A stretch of DNA of 64,000 nt from Bacteroidales bacterium UBA2712 (GCA_002354055.1 DEKW01000003.1:1-64000), one strand, 5' to 3'; positions 31,748 to 41,053 are shown, numbered from the stretch's first letter. A program made the numbers and translations. Notes: a model not told the origin generated them from the letters alone.

Positions 31748-32567
31748 CGGCATAGGCCTGCAGTACGCTACCGCCTTGGCGCGGGATTATCACTCTGACC
31801 TGCTGCTAGTCAGCAACCAGCAGCAGGAGTTGAATCGTGTAGCGGCAGAGTTAGCGGCGACGTACGGCGTTCAGACCACTGCGCATTTTGCCGATCTCTC
31901 GCTAAACGACGCAGCAGAGCAACTCTTTGCATGGACCAAGGAGAACAATTATACCGTCGATGTGCTCATCAATAACGCGGGCGTGTTCTTCTTTAACCCC
32001 TATATCGAGACCTCGATGAAGCGCATTGAGTTGATGCTCCAGCTTCATGTCATCACCGTCGCCAAACTCACGCGCCTCTTCGCCGAAGACATGGCGAAAC
32101 GCTCGTCGTCTGTCAGCTTCAGCGGTCTGTCAGCAAAGCGGTCTGTCTTCTGTCAGGCCGCAGGCCGGTCTATGAAAGGCTACATCCTTAACATGAGCTC
32201 GATGTCCGCATGGATGGCGATGCCGGGTATCCAGACCTATAACGCGTCGAAGGCCTTTATCTATAACTTCTCGAAATCCCTCTGGTACGAGTTCAAACCA
32301 CTCGGCGTAGGCATCACCGTCATGGCGCCCGGAGCCGTGGATACAGCGCTCTTCGGACTCTCGCCTAAGTTACGCAAGTTAGCGGTGAATCTGACGGTCT
32401 CCATCCCGCCGGAGAAACTTGTCAAACGTGCCTTGAAGAAACTCTTTAAGAACAAGAAAGCGGACACTCCGGGTTTCTTGAATTGGCTCGCTACGCCCCT
32501 CTTGAAGCACACACCCGACTGGCTCCTCTTCCTTGCCATGAAGTACGTCGGAAAGTATCAAAAATAG
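31719..32567 (+). CDS. Short-chain dehydrogenase, hydroxysteroid-dehydrogenase-like
   Basis: A 282-residue SDR with TGASSGIG (cofactor binding, residues 6-13), NNAG, catalytic Ser in NMSSMSAW and YNASKAF (Tyr, Lys). The KGYILNMSS to YNASK layout and the long C-terminal tail resemble the HSD17B12/DltE-like group. In this operon a role as 3- or 17-hydroxysteroid (or bile-acid) dehydrogenase is plausible. Residues about 131-151 (SVSFSGLSAKRSVFCQAAGRSM) are an extra segment between the MAKR helix and KGYILNMSS, encoded by a CTGTCAG/CGGTCTG element. The start overlaps the flavin reductase gene by 29 bases. Confidence 0.85.
   Translation: MLSLVTGASSGIGLQYATALARDYHSDLLLVSNQQQELNRVAAELAATYGVQTTAHFADLSLNDAAEQLFAWTKENNYTVDVLINNAGVFFFNPYIETSMKRIELMLQLHVITVAKLTRLFAEDMAKRSSSVSFSGLSAKRSVFCQAAGRSMKGYILNMSSMSAWMAMPGIQTYNASKAFIYNFSKSLWYEFKPLGVGITVMAPGAVDTALFGLSPKLRKLAVNLTVSIPPEKLVKRALKKLFKNKKADTPGFLNWLATPLLKHTPDWLLFLAMKYVGKYQK
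32109..32172 (+). repeat. CTGTCAG/CGGTCTG element inside the SDR gene
   Basis: Three modules occur: CTGTCAG-CTTCAG-CGGTCTG, CTGTCAG-CAAAG-CGGTCTG, and CTGTCAG-GCCGCAGGC-CGGTCTA. They encode SVSFSGLSAKRSVFCQAAGRS, in the same frame as the copies in mnmE and prmA. Confidence 0.85.
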
Positions 32568-32600
32568 TAATTTCCTTCCCAAAATCGTAATTTTTAGGGA

Positions 32601-32631
32601 TTGTAGAAATGACGAAAAAGTAGTACCTTTG
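32601..32631 (+). promoter_or_regulatory. Promoter of the porin-imelysin module
   Basis: TTGTAGAAATGACGAAAAAG is followed at 23 bases by TACCTTTG. The upstream element diverges from the common TTGCATATGTCAAAA form, so this copy may be regulated differently; iron would be a sensible signal but no operator was recognised. Confidence 0.75.
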
Positions 32632-32665
32632 TATTGTTTTTAAAAGACAGTACAGAGGTATTATT

Positions 32666-34117
32666 ATGTATCGACAAATAATCTTTTCAGCAAGGCACTT
32701 AAGCCTGTCTATCTTATTGATTTCGTGTGCGTTACGTACGTACGCAGGGGATTCTATAACGGTTTCTGCCGCGGACCTTCAGGCGCTCGTTCAGCGTGTG
32801 GAGAGGCTCGAACAAGCCCAGCAACAGGCGGTAGAGAAAAAAGACACTCTATCCCCACAAATAGGTAAAGAACGACATTTTACTATCGGCGGTTACGGTG
32901 AGATTACCGCCAAACATTGTTTTTTCTCCAACAACTATCTTCGTTATGGCAAGAACCCCGAGCGGTTTGCCAACGACCATTACGGGGAGTTTGACTTGCC
33001 GCATGTGGTGATCTACATGGGTTATGACTTCGGTCACGGATGGTCGGTCGGCACGGAGATCGAGTTCGAGCACGGCGGTACGGAGAGTGCCATCGAGATT
33101 GAAGAGGAAGAAGGCGGCGAGTACGAGAGTGAGATCGAGCGGGGTGGTGAAGTGGCTTTGGAGCAGTTTTGGTTGCAGAAAGCTTTCAACCGCTACGCGA
33201 TCATCCGGGCAGGTATGCAGGTCATCCCTGTCGGCGGTCTGAACGCCCACCACGAATCGACGGAGTACTTCGGCGTGTATCGTAACGAAGGCGATTTCAC
33301 CATCATCCCGAGCACCTGGCACGAGGTAGCGCTGACGTTCATGGGAAGTACCAAGAACGGCTGGCATTACCAGGCGATGTTCCTTCCCGGCTTGGACAGC
33401 GACCGTTTTAACCGAAAGAATTGGATCAAACCGGGTGCAGGAAGTCCATACGAGTTTAAGATCGCGAACGTCTTTGCCGGTGCAGCGAGGGTGGATTATA
33501 CGGGTGTCAAAGGACTTCGTCTGTCCCTCAGCGGGTACTGCGGCAACTCCTTCCGCAACACACTCAGTAAGTCCAACGCCGAGTTGGACGAGAGCGCGTA
33601 CAAGGACGTCAAGGGTACGGTCTCCATCGGCGCGTTTGATTTCCAATACAAGGACTACGGTCTCATCCTCCGCGGTAGTTTCACCTACGGTCATCTGTCC
33701 GATGCGGCGGCGATCACGCAATACAATATCGCAATGCGCAAAGGCTCCGTCTCCTCCAAGCAATGGGTTGCGTCCGATGCACTCGCAGCAGGAATCGAAG
33801 CAGGTTACGACTTCTTCTCGTTCAACCACAAACTCAAAGAGAAAAAGCAATCCTTCTACCTCTTTGCGCGGTACGACTACTACGACTCGATGTTCCGCTA
33901 CGACGGCAAACCGACGGATATGTACTCCTGGTGCGGTAGGCACCGTGCGGCGGTGGGTATCAACTACTTCCCCATCAAGCAGATCGGCGTGAAGGCGGAG
34001 TTCTCCTACGGCATATTGAAACAAGGAACGCGCGCGGACGGTACGCGCGGGAAACTCTACAACGACGAACCGCAGATTGCCGTAGGAATCGTTTATGCAG
34101 GATTTTATCAACTATAA
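32666..34117 (+). CDS. Porin-like outer-membrane protein of the imelysin cluster
   Basis: A 483-residue protein with a signal peptide (SLSILLISCALRTYA). A short coiled-coil (LQALVQRVERLEQAQQQAVEKK, about residues 38-60) resembles trimeric porins of the OprP/OprO type. It is followed by a long series of barrel strands from FTIGGYGEITAK to VGIVYAGFYQL. An acidic loop (EIEEEEGGEYESEIE) may bind cations. It is the first gene of a module with imelysin and di-heme oxidoreductase genes, so uptake of iron or haem-related solute is inferred. Confidence 0.78.
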   Translation: MYRQIIFSARHLSLSILLISCALRTYAGDSITVSAADLQALVQRVERLEQAQQQAVEKKDTLSPQIGKERHFTIGGYGEITAKHCFFSNNYLRYGKNPERFANDHYGEFDLPHVVIYMGYDFGHGWSVGTEIEFEHGGTESAIEIEEEEGGEYESEIERGGEVALEQFWLQKAFNRYAIIRAGMQVIPVGGLNAHHESTEYFGVYRNEGDFTIIPSTWHEVALTFMGSTKNGWHYQAMFLPGLDSDRFNRKNWIKPGAGSPYEFKIANVFAGAARVDYTGVKGLRLSLSGYCGNSFRNTLSKSNAELDESAYKDVKGTVSIGAFDFQYKDYGLILRGSFTYGHLSDAAAITQYNIAMRKGSVSSKQWVASDALAAGIEAGYDFFSFNHKLKEKKQSFYLFARYDYYDSMFRYDGKPTDMYSWCGRHRAAVGINYFPIKQIGVKAEFSYGILKQGTRADGTRGKLYNDEPQIAVGIVYAGFYQL

Positions 34118-34139
34118 ATACTAATAAATTACAATCATC

Positions 34140-35312
34140 ATGAAAAAGAAGTTTCTTTTATTCTCGCTCATCGGCTTGGTAGCTTTGAGCGGGTGCAAGA
34201 AGGGTGACACGGATGTCACCACGGACAAAGAGGCGGCGTTGCAACGCGCGATGAAGCCTTATGTAGAGAACACGGTTATCGCCACCTATTCCTCCATGGC
34301 GGACGAGGGTCTGAAGCTGCTGGACAAATGCCAGCAGATCCTCAAGGCGCAGGAGGCAGGAACGGATTACTCCGACCTGATGAATGCTGCCGGCACGGAC
34401 TGGCGTGCGATGCGTAAGTACTGGGAGCAGAGTGAGGCCTTCCTGTACGGTCCGGCTGCGGGACATAACATCGACCCGCACATCGACTCTTGGCCTTTGG
34501 ATTTCAACGCGATGAAAGCGTTGCTGAACGATCCGCAGAAGATGGCGGAACTGGAGGCTGAAGGCGGTTCGTACGTAGGCGACAAGCTCGGTTATGCCCT
34601 CAAGGGTTTCCATGCCTGCGAGTACCTGCTCTTTGAGTCCATCGAACAAGACGGTCGTGCTATCGGTACCGGCAAACCTCATGCAGCGAACCTCACCCAC
34701 GCCGAGGCAGTCTATCTGCTTGGTATCGTTGAGGACCTCACGCAGCAGGCAATCCTGCTCGAAGACTGCTGGGCAGGTAAGGTGAGCGAAGCCAAAGAGG
34801 CGGTCATCACGGTGGACGACGAGTCGCTCAGCTACGGCGAGAACTACGGCGAGTACCTCATTAATGCAGGTCAGGCGGGAAGTATCTACAAGACCTACCA
34901 GGAGGCTGCGGAAGAGATCATCGCCGGCTGTGTAGATATTGCCGGTGAGGTGGCGGACCTGAAGATGGGTAACCCCTATATCAGCAGTACTCCCGACCAA
35001 CGCGACTACATCGAGAGCCCGTACAGCTGCACTTCGACGATCGACTTTGCGGATAACATCCGTTCTATCCGTCACGCTTACTGCGGTGCGCAGGCCGGTG
35101 ACTACGCCATCTCGAACTATATCTACCAGCAGGACGCAGACTTGGACGGCAAGGTGCGCAAAGCCATCGATGCCTCCATCGCTGCCATCGAAGCCATCGA
35201 AGACTTCGAAAACACGGCTAAAGACAACGCTAAGGTAAAAGCGGCGATTGATCAGGTTTCCGAACTTGAAGGACTCCTTGACGACGAGGTGTTACCTCTC
35301 TTGTCGAAATAA
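34140..35312 (+). CDS. Imelysin family lipoprotein
   Basis: A 390-residue lipoprotein (lipobox LVALSGC) of the imelysin/EfeO-like family (also called peptidase M75). The GxHxxE signature appears as GFHACEYLLFE (about residues 154-164). A second helical repeat ends with VSELEGLLDDEVLPLLSK. Family members take part in iron uptake; a peptidase activity is doubtful. It follows the porin by 22 bases and precedes the di-heme gene by 35. Confidence 0.9.
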   Translation: MKKKFLLFSLIGLVALSGCKKGDTDVTTDKEAALQRAMKPYVENTVIATYSSMADEGLKLLDKCQQILKAQEAGTDYSDLMNAAGTDWRAMRKYWEQSEAFLYGPAAGHNIDPHIDSWPLDFNAMKALLNDPQKMAELEAEGGSYVGDKLGYALKGFHACEYLLFESIEQDGRAIGTGKPHAANLTHAEAVYLLGIVEDLTQQAILLEDCWAGKVSEAKEAVITVDDESLSYGENYGEYLINAGQAGSIYKTYQEAAEEIIAGCVDIAGEVADLKMGNPYISSTPDQRDYIESPYSCTSTIDFADNIRSIRHAYCGAQAGDYAISNYIYQQDADLDGKVRKAIDASIAAIEAIEDFENTAKDNAKVKAAIDQVSELEGLLDDEVLPLLSK

Positions 35313-35330
35313 CGTAATCCCGTAATCCCG
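35311..35330. repeat. GTAATCCC intergenic repeat
   Basis: AACGTAATCCCGTAATCCCG lies just after the imelysin stop: two CGTAATCC units, the same family as inside fmt and folC. Confidence 0.6.
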
Positions 35331-35347
35331 AAAAAAACAATATCATT

Positions 35348-36928
35348 ATGAAAAAAGAATTTTTATTCCTGACTCTGGTGGCGGTAGCGCTCGTGGGTTG
35401 TAAGAAGGAACCTACGCCGGTAGAGCCGGTTTCTGACCTGCCGGAGTGGTACTACACCGGTGGTCAGTTAGGTACGACGACCAACACCTCTTCCATGACT
35501 TTCCGTCAGCCGACACCGGCGACCGAAGAGGCAGGTCTGGGAACGATGTTTGCCCAAGGCGACAATATCGCCGAGAAAGATTTCGTGACGGACACCGTAG
35601 GTCGTCAGCATGGTCTGGGACCGATCTACGTCCGCGCCTCCTGCCAGCACTGTCACCCGAACTACTCGCACGGAACCTCCGTCCCCGAAGGCACGTATAA
35701 CGCCAAGGATCAAGGTAACGGAACGTTGCTCGTGGTCATCAATCCTCAGACGCAGGCCTACGTGCCTTGGCTCGCCGGCATGCCGCAACTCTTCGGTGCT
35801 GCGCCTTTCAAAGCACCGCTGGATCCCGACCAGATCACGGTGACCTGGAAGACGGCGACGGATGAGCACGGAAACAAATTCCCTGACGGCGAGACCTACG
35901 AGTTGCGTTACCCGGAGGTAACGATGCCGAACACTGCTGTTTACGTCTATAACCAAGGCTACCGCGACCCGGACGGCTTGCTCGAGAGCGAAGGCTACGA
36001 AGTGAAACTCGAGAACACGATCGGCGTGTACGGTACGGGACTTCTCGATGCCATCACCGATGAAGATATCATCGCCCAGTATGAGAAAGAGGCGACCGAC
36101 GGCAAGCTCAAGAACGGTCTGAACCCTGCCTTCTGGAACGGTGGTTTCCAGACCTCCGGCTACTATAAGAACGACCCGCAGTGGGGCCCGAAACGCTTTA
36201 CGTATGCCTTGACGCGCGGTCCTATCATGGATGCAGCAGGAGCTAATGCTATTTGGAACATTACCAACGTCACCCGAAGCGATAGAAAATATCACTACCT
36301 CGACCTCAATGGCACCATCTATGCCGAGTACGCCTCCAAAGACCCCGAAGTACAAGCGGCCTTCGGTACAGAGGAGGAGATTTACAAGTACCTCACCAGC
36401 AAAGAACTGCCGGCAGAAATGACAGACGAAGAGTTTACGCAAGTGATGGTATGGCATCGCGGTCTGGCTGTTCCGGCAGCGCGTAACGTGAACGACAGTG
36501 CGGTTCTGCGTGGAAAAGAGTTGTTTACCCAGATCGGTTGCGACTACTGCCACCGTCCTACTTGGACAACCGGACCGGACGAGGTGCGTGACCCGAACCA
36601 TTTCCCCGTCACTGCTCAGATGCCGCGCTACCCGAACCAGAAGATCTGGCCTTATACCGATATGGTGCAACATAAGCTCTGCATGGAGAACGATATCCGT
36701 ACCGGTTGGTGCCGTACGACGCCGCTCTGGGGTCGTGGCTTGCACCGCAAGGCTACCGGCGACACCTACGAGGCACGTATGCACGACACTCGTGCCCGCA
36801 ATGTGATCGAAGCGATCATGTGGCACGGCTATAGCGAGCAATCCGATGCCTACTGGCCGACCCAGCAGTTCTATAAACTCAATAAAGAAGACCGTGATGC
36901 AGTCGTTGCTTTCATTAATGCGATCTAG
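35348..36928 (+). CDS. Di-heme oxidoreductase (DUF1111) lipoprotein
   Basis: A 526-residue lipoprotein (lipobox VALVGC) with two c-type haem-binding CxxCH sites, CQHCH (about residues 98-102) and CDYCH (about 398-402). The rest follows the DUF1111 'thiol oxidoreductase' family, including the RYPNQKIWPYTDMVQH and WGRGLH segments. These proteins are found with imelysins in iron-acquisition loci, probably as periplasmic or outer-membrane redox partners. The CcsA gene that overlaps its 3' end would attach the haems. Confidence 0.9.
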   Translation: MKKEFLFLTLVAVALVGCKKEPTPVEPVSDLPEWYYTGGQLGTTTNTSSMTFRQPTPATEEAGLGTMFAQGDNIAEKDFVTDTVGRQHGLGPIYVRASCQHCHPNYSHGTSVPEGTYNAKDQGNGTLLVVINPQTQAYVPWLAGMPQLFGAAPFKAPLDPDQITVTWKTATDEHGNKFPDGETYELRYPEVTMPNTAVYVYNQGYRDPDGLLESEGYEVKLENTIGVYGTGLLDAITDEDIIAQYEKEATDGKLKNGLNPAFWNGGFQTSGYYKNDPQWGPKRFTYALTRGPIMDAAGANAIWNITNVTRSDRKYHYLDLNGTIYAEYASKDPEVQAAFGTEEEIYKYLTSKELPAEMTDEEFTQVMVWHRGLAVPAARNVNDSAVLRGKELFTQIGCDYCHRPTWTTGPDEVRDPNHFPVTAQMPRYPNQKIWPYTDMVQHKLCMENDIRTGWCRTTPLWGRGLHRKATGDTYEARMHDTRARNVIEAIMWHGYSEQSDAYWPTQQFYKLNKEDRDAVVAFINAI

Positions 36929-37985
36929 TCGAGTGGTTCGACAACCGCTTAGCTATGCAGCGACAATACTGCTTCACACCGCCCTGGTGGTCATCATCAT
37001 CGGGGCGTGTGTGACGCATTTCTTCGGAGTCCAAGGGGAGATACACCTGCGCGCGGACAAGGCGGAGACGCTCTCGGTAGCGAATAAGCCCGTTTCTCTC
37101 TTCCTCTGGGATTTCCAGGTCCTCAACGATGCGGAGGGTAATCCCGTGGATTTCGTCTCGGATCTGCGTCTCTTGGACCGCTCGAAAGGAGCGCAGAGTG
37201 CAGATCACCAGATGACGATTGACGAAGGCACCGTGCGCATGAACAAACCCCTCAAGTACCGCGGCTATCGGTTCTGCCAGTCGGACTACGACAGCGATCA
37301 GATGGGCGTAACCCTCTCGTATAACTACGACCCTTGGGGTATCGGTATCACCTATGCCGGCTACGCACTCTTGCTGCTCGGCATGATCACGTTCTTCTTC
37401 CAGAAGAATACTTATTTCCGTGCCCTTTGGAACAAGATGATTGCTGCTTTCCCCGTTTACGGCAGGGTAGGAGCCGGCCTCTTTGCGGTGCTGGTTATTG
37501 TGCTGGCTTTTGTCATGACGAAGGTCGTCACGCCCAAACCGCCCCTTCAGCCTGTCCTCCAGACGCCGCTCTTGGGAATCCACGTCTCGGTGATCATGCT
37601 CTCTTACACGCTCTTTGCGGTGGTGATGATCAACGGCATCTTGGGTCTCTGCGTAGCGCGTTGGCGCGAGACGCTGATGAACCTCTCGCAGCTTCTCTTG
37701 TACCCGGCGGTCTTCTGCCTCACGGCCGGCATTTTCATCGGCGCCGTGTGGGCGAACCTCTCCTGGGGACGTTACTGGGGATGGGATCCGAAAGAGACCT
37801 GGGCACTCATCACCATGCTCGTTTATGCGGCGATGATCCATTGGCCGGTGATCCTCAAGGCGCAAGGGCGCAAACCCGCTTCGCAGCTTGCCTACCATAT
37901 CATCTCCATCATCGCGTTCGTATTCGTCTTATTCACGTATTTCGGAGTCAACCACCTCCTCGGAGGACTTCACTCTTATGCATAA
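36897..37985 (+). CDS. ccsA: Cytochrome c biogenesis protein with ResB-like and CcsA domains
   Basis: Transports and ligates haem to c-type apocytochromes in system II. The N-terminal ~130 residues (PLSYAATILLHTALVVIIIGACVTHFFG and a soluble segment) are ResB-like. The C-terminal part has the tryptophan-rich WGRYWGWDPKETWALI motif and membrane helices with conserved His in IHWP and VNHLLGGLHSYA. It overlaps the di-heme gene by 32 bases from the ATG at 36897; ATG 36918 is an alternative. Its location fits maturation of the two CxxCH sites upstream. Confidence 0.9.
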   Translation: MQSLLSLMRSSRVVRQPLSYAATILLHTALVVIIIGACVTHFFGVQGEIHLRADKAETLSVANKPVSLFLWDFQVLNDAEGNPVDFVSDLRLLDRSKGAQSADHQMTIDEGTVRMNKPLKYRGYRFCQSDYDSDQMGVTLSYNYDPWGIGITYAGYALLLLGMITFFFQKNTYFRALWNKMIAAFPVYGRVGAGLFAVLVIVLAFVMTKVVTPKPPLQPVLQTPLLGIHVSVIMLSYTLFAVVMINGILGLCVARWRETLMNLSQLLLYPAVFCLTAGIFIGAVWANLSWGRYWGWDPKETWALITMLVYAAMIHWPVILKAQGRKPASQLAYHIISIIAFVFVLFTYFGVNHLLGGLHSYA

Positions 37986-38017
37986 AAAAAAACGGGGCTC
38001 GTCCCCGTTCTTTTTTT
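37984..38017. terminator. Bidirectional terminator between ccsA and the S41 protease gene
   Basis: A-run, then AACGGGG/CCCCGTT stem with a 5-base loop, then a T-run. The A-run and T-run on either side make it usable from both strands, and it sits between convergent genes. Confidence 0.9.
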
Positions 38018-38030
38018 ATTTCTGTCTTTT

Positions 38031-39647
38031 TTATTTCAACTCTTTCAACGCTCTCTTCAGCTCTTTGTCGTAGCGAAGGTTATACGCCGCTTGACCTTTC
38101 TGGTAGTAGTACCGCAGGACGATCTCTGCGCCCAGGAGCTGCTTCACTTCCTCTTTGTTGCGCTCGATAGCTTTGCGGAAATCCGGCGTCAGGACGGGCT
38201 CCAGAGCCTCTAACTGCGCGAGCGTCGTAGAATCGATGTCTTCGTGTTTCGCCATCTTGATCATGTCTTCGAAGAACTTCGAGGTCTCCGTCTCGTATTT
38301 GAATTCCCGTTCGTCCAGGAACCGGCAGAAGTCCTCTATCTCCTCGTCCGTTAACTCGAACACCTCCGGACGGGCAATCGAGTCATGCAGACGGTGGTAA
38401 CGCGTCGCGTAGTCGAAAAAATAATGATTGATATACAGCGAATAGGTGATATCCACCTTGCCTGAATCCGAGAGAACGATATCCGGCAGGATGCCGCCTG
38501 CGGTGTCGCGTTTGAGTTCATGTCCTTTCTGACGCTCGCTGTAATCAATCGCCTGAATGCACCGTCCCGAAGGCAGGTAGTACTTGCTCGTCGTGACCTT
38601 CACATGACCGCCGTAAGCAATCGGACGTACGTTCTGCACAAGCCCCTTGCCAAACGTCCGCTGACCCACCAAGGTAGCGCGATGGAGGTCCTGCAAGGCA
38701 CCGGAGACGATCTCGGAAGCGGACGCAGAGTTCTTATCTACGAGCACCACGAGCGGCAGGTCTTTGTATCGCGGGTTATTGCGGGTCTGGTAGGTGTTGT
38801 TGCTGCGCGCCGTCTTGCCGCGCGTCTCCACGATCGTCGTGTTGCGATCTACGAAGAGGTTGACGATCTGCATCGCCTCATCGACGATACCTCCGCCGTT
38901 ACCGCGCAGGTCGATCACCAGCCCCTTGGCACCGTGGTTATAGTACAAGTCGTCCAAGGTGTTGCTGAAGTCCTGCGCCGAACCCTCCGTGAACTCGTTA
39001 AAGGAGATATATCCGATCGGATAGGGCAGGGTGTCTGCCTGAAGAATCGTCGCGTAGCTGACGGGCTCCAAGTGAATGTCTTCGCGGACGATAGAGACCT
39101 TGAATGGCTTCTCCACACCTTCGCGCTCGAGCTCCAAGACCACCGTCGTACCCGGTTCGCCGCGGAGGTTATTGCTCACTTCGCTCACGCTCAGGCCCTT
39201 CGTCGTCTTGCCATCTACGGAAAGAATGCGGTCGCCTGCTTGCACACCTGCCCGCTGTGCCGGCTTGCCCTCATAGGGGTTCACCGCGTACGTCCAGAGG
39301 CTGTCTTTGGACACTTTCGCCTTGCCTTTCAGCTGCGCTTTGTTGGCTGGCCTTTGTTGGATAATCGAACCGATACCACCGTACTTACCTGTGGTCAACA
39401 TACGCAGATCGCGGTCGTTCTTCTTCGGATAATATACGGTATAAGGGTCAATCTTACGCAGCATCGCGTTAATCGCTGTCTCCGTCAAATCCTCATAATT
39501 GAGGGTATCGACGTAGTTCACATCGACCTGACGCATCACGTCGTTGAAGATCGTGATACACTCATCCACTCGTACCGTCGCCGGCCGCTCTTGTGCGTGA
39601 AGACTAACGCAGAGTATTAGGCACAAAATCGCTAACGTCTTTTCCAT
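38031..39647 (-). CDS. S41 family C-terminal processing peptidase
   Basis: A 538-residue periplasmic protease. Signal peptide (TLAILCLILCVSLHA then Q), PDZ domain (AGVQAGDRILSVDGKTTKGLSV) and the catalytic core with the nucleophile in NSASASEIVSGALQ (about residues 303-315) and Lys in FGKGLVQ are visible. A long C-terminal extension ends in LRYDKELKRALKELK. Tsp/CtpA-type proteases trim or degrade exported proteins. The ATG at 39647 overlaps coaD by 44 bases. Confidence 0.92.
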   Translation of the reverse strand: MEKTLAILCLILCVSLHAQERPATVRVDECITIFNDVMRQVDVNYVDTLNYEDLTETAINAMLRKIDPYTVYYPKKNDRDLRMLTTGKYGGIGSIIQQRPANKAQLKGKAKVSKDSLWTYAVNPYEGKPAQRAGVQAGDRILSVDGKTTKGLSVSEVSNNLRGEPGTTVVLELEREGVEKPFKVSIVREDIHLEPVSYATILQADTLPYPIGYISFNEFTEGSAQDFSNTLDDLYYNHGAKGLVIDLRGNGGGIVDEAMQIVNLFVDRNTTIVETRGKTARSNNTYQTRNNPRYKDLPLVVLVDKNSASASEIVSGALQDLHRATLVGQRTFGKGLVQNVRPIAYGGHVKVTTSKYYLPSGRCIQAIDYSERQKGHELKRDTAGGILPDIVLSDSGKVDITYSLYINHYFFDYATRYHRLHDSIARPEVFELTDEEIEDFCRFLDEREFKYETETSKFFEDMIKMAKHEDIDSTTLAQLEALEPVLTPDFRKAIERNKEEVKQLLGAEIVLRYYYQKGQAAYNLRYDKELKRALKELK

Positions 39648-40053
39648 AAGCGTATAAATCACGTACTAAGGTGGAGGAGATATGCGCGTACTCGGGGCGC
39701 GTATAAAGGATCACGGTCTCGATGCCGCCGATCTGCTTGTTGGCCTCCGCCATGTTTCGTTCGTACTCAAAATCGCCGATACAACGCATCCCGCGAAGGA
39801 TGAACTTGGCGTCCTGCTCTTTCGCGAAATCTACCGTCAGGCAGTCGTAGATAGCGACCTTCACGCGCGGCTCGTCAGCAAAGATCTTACGGATCGCCTC
39901 CTCGCGCTCACGGATAGGGAAGGTCTCTTTCTTCGTGCTGTTTCGACCTATACCGATGATGATCTCATCAAATAACTCCAGACCACGCTTCACAATATCG
40001 TAGTGGCCTACTGTAAAGGGATCAAATGACCCTGGAAATATTGCTCTTTTCAT
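39604..40053 (-). CDS. coaD: Phosphopantetheine adenylyltransferase
   Basis: Penultimate step of coenzyme A synthesis. The 149-residue protein has IFPGSFDPFTVGHYDIV (T-x-GH nucleotidyltransferase motif), LRGMRCIGDFEYERNMAEANK and the ISSTLVRDL motif. It overlaps the acyltransferase gene upstream by 32 bases and the protease gene downstream by 44. Confidence 0.97.
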   Translation of the reverse strand: MKRAIFPGSFDPFTVGHYDIVKRGLELFDEIIIGIGRNSTKKETFPIREREEAIRKIFADEPRVKVAIYDCLTVDFAKEQDAKFILRGMRCIGDFEYERNMAEANKQIGGIETVILYTRPEYAHISSTLVRDLYAYGKDVSDFVPNTLR

Positions 40054-41026
40054 AATTTATCTTCGGATTATTATACATTTCATAAAGTTTAGTTCTCAGG
40101 AACGCCTCGTCCTTATTCGGGATGTCAATCATCGCCAAACGGCTCTCGATGTACGCATCAAAATCCGTGCCACGTTCATAAATCTCGTAGCCCCGATGAA
40201 TATGCCGGTCGATGATGTCGCACACATGTTGCAACTGGTCGTGGATCGGAGCCTCGCGGTACTCCGGATGCGCCGCCAACATCGCGTCGATCTCCGGATT
40301 GATGCTCGGCGTCAAGCGATATATCACGTGCCCCTTGTATCCGCGAATGCCTGTCTTCATGGATAACACATCATCTTTCGCCCGCTTTTTCCACTTCGGA
40401 TTATCCCGTTTGAGCTGCATCTCTGCCGCCTTCAGGTAGTCGCACGGGTCGTACTCGTAAGTGATACTCACCGGGCAGATATTGAGCGCTTTGACGTTCT
40501 GAAAGAAGTCCTCGTCGCCCAGCGTCAGCATGTGCAGCACAGAGGGTTGCGTCAAGTCATTACTGTCTTTGGCGCGACCCTCACGTTGAGCCAACCAGAT
40601 AGATTTGCCTTCTTCCCGAAGCGAACGGATATACGCCGAGAGTTGCTTCGAGTTCTCCAACTGCGCATGAGCCCCAGCGCCGCGTTTGACCACGAAACAG
40701 CGGTTGAAACGCACCAACACCTCGATCCATTTATAAGCAAACAAATTATTGCCGATGCCGATGAACGGACGGATGAAGTATTTGCATCGTAGTAGCAACG
40801 ACAGCCATGCCGAGTCCAGGACGATGTCGCGGTGGTTCGTCATGAAGAAGGCCCCGTGTTTGATATCTTTCTCTATCTGTTTGCGGTCGCCCATGTAATC
40901 TAACTTGATTCCCTTGGTCGTACGCTTTGCCCAGATCCACAAGAGCGGAAAAGCAAACAGAAAATCGCAGATGGTCAGCAACCATCCCACGCGATAAGCT
41001 CTAATATCTTTGAAATTATCTTTCAT
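40022..41026 (-). CDS. 1-acylglycerol-3-phosphate acyltransferase-like protein
   Basis: A 334-residue acyltransferase with the H-x4-D motif in MTNHRDIVLDSAWL and the third block IWLAQREGRAKDS. An N-terminal hydrophobic stretch (LLTICDFLFAFPLLWIW) suggests membrane association. It probably acylates phospholipid or lipid A-related acceptors. It differs from the PlsC-like protein at 27842, which has PEAKR in place of the EGR block. Confidence 0.85.
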   Translation of the reverse strand: MKDNFKDIRAYRVGWLLTICDFLFAFPLLWIWAKRTTKGIKLDYMGDRKQIEKDIKHGAFFMTNHRDIVLDSAWLSLLLRCKYFIRPFIGIGNNLFAYKWIEVLVRFNRCFVVKRGAGAHAQLENSKQLSAYIRSLREEGKSIWLAQREGRAKDSNDLTQPSVLHMLTLGDEDFFQNVKALNICPVSITYEYDPCDYLKAAEMQLKRDNPKWKKRAKDDVLSMKTGIRGYKGHVIYRLTPSINPEIDAMLAAHPEYREAPIHDQLQHVCDIIDRHIHRGYEIYERGTDFDAYIESRLAMIDIPNKDEAFLRTKLYEMYNNPKINYEKSNISRVI

Positions 41027-41053
41027 ACACCTTTTACACGTCGCGTAGCGACA

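Noticed and set aside
32849..34111. Minus-strand open frame of 420 codons opposite the porin gene
   Set aside because: Low-complexity composition, no recognisable motifs, and the plus-strand barrel protein is clearly real with a promoter.
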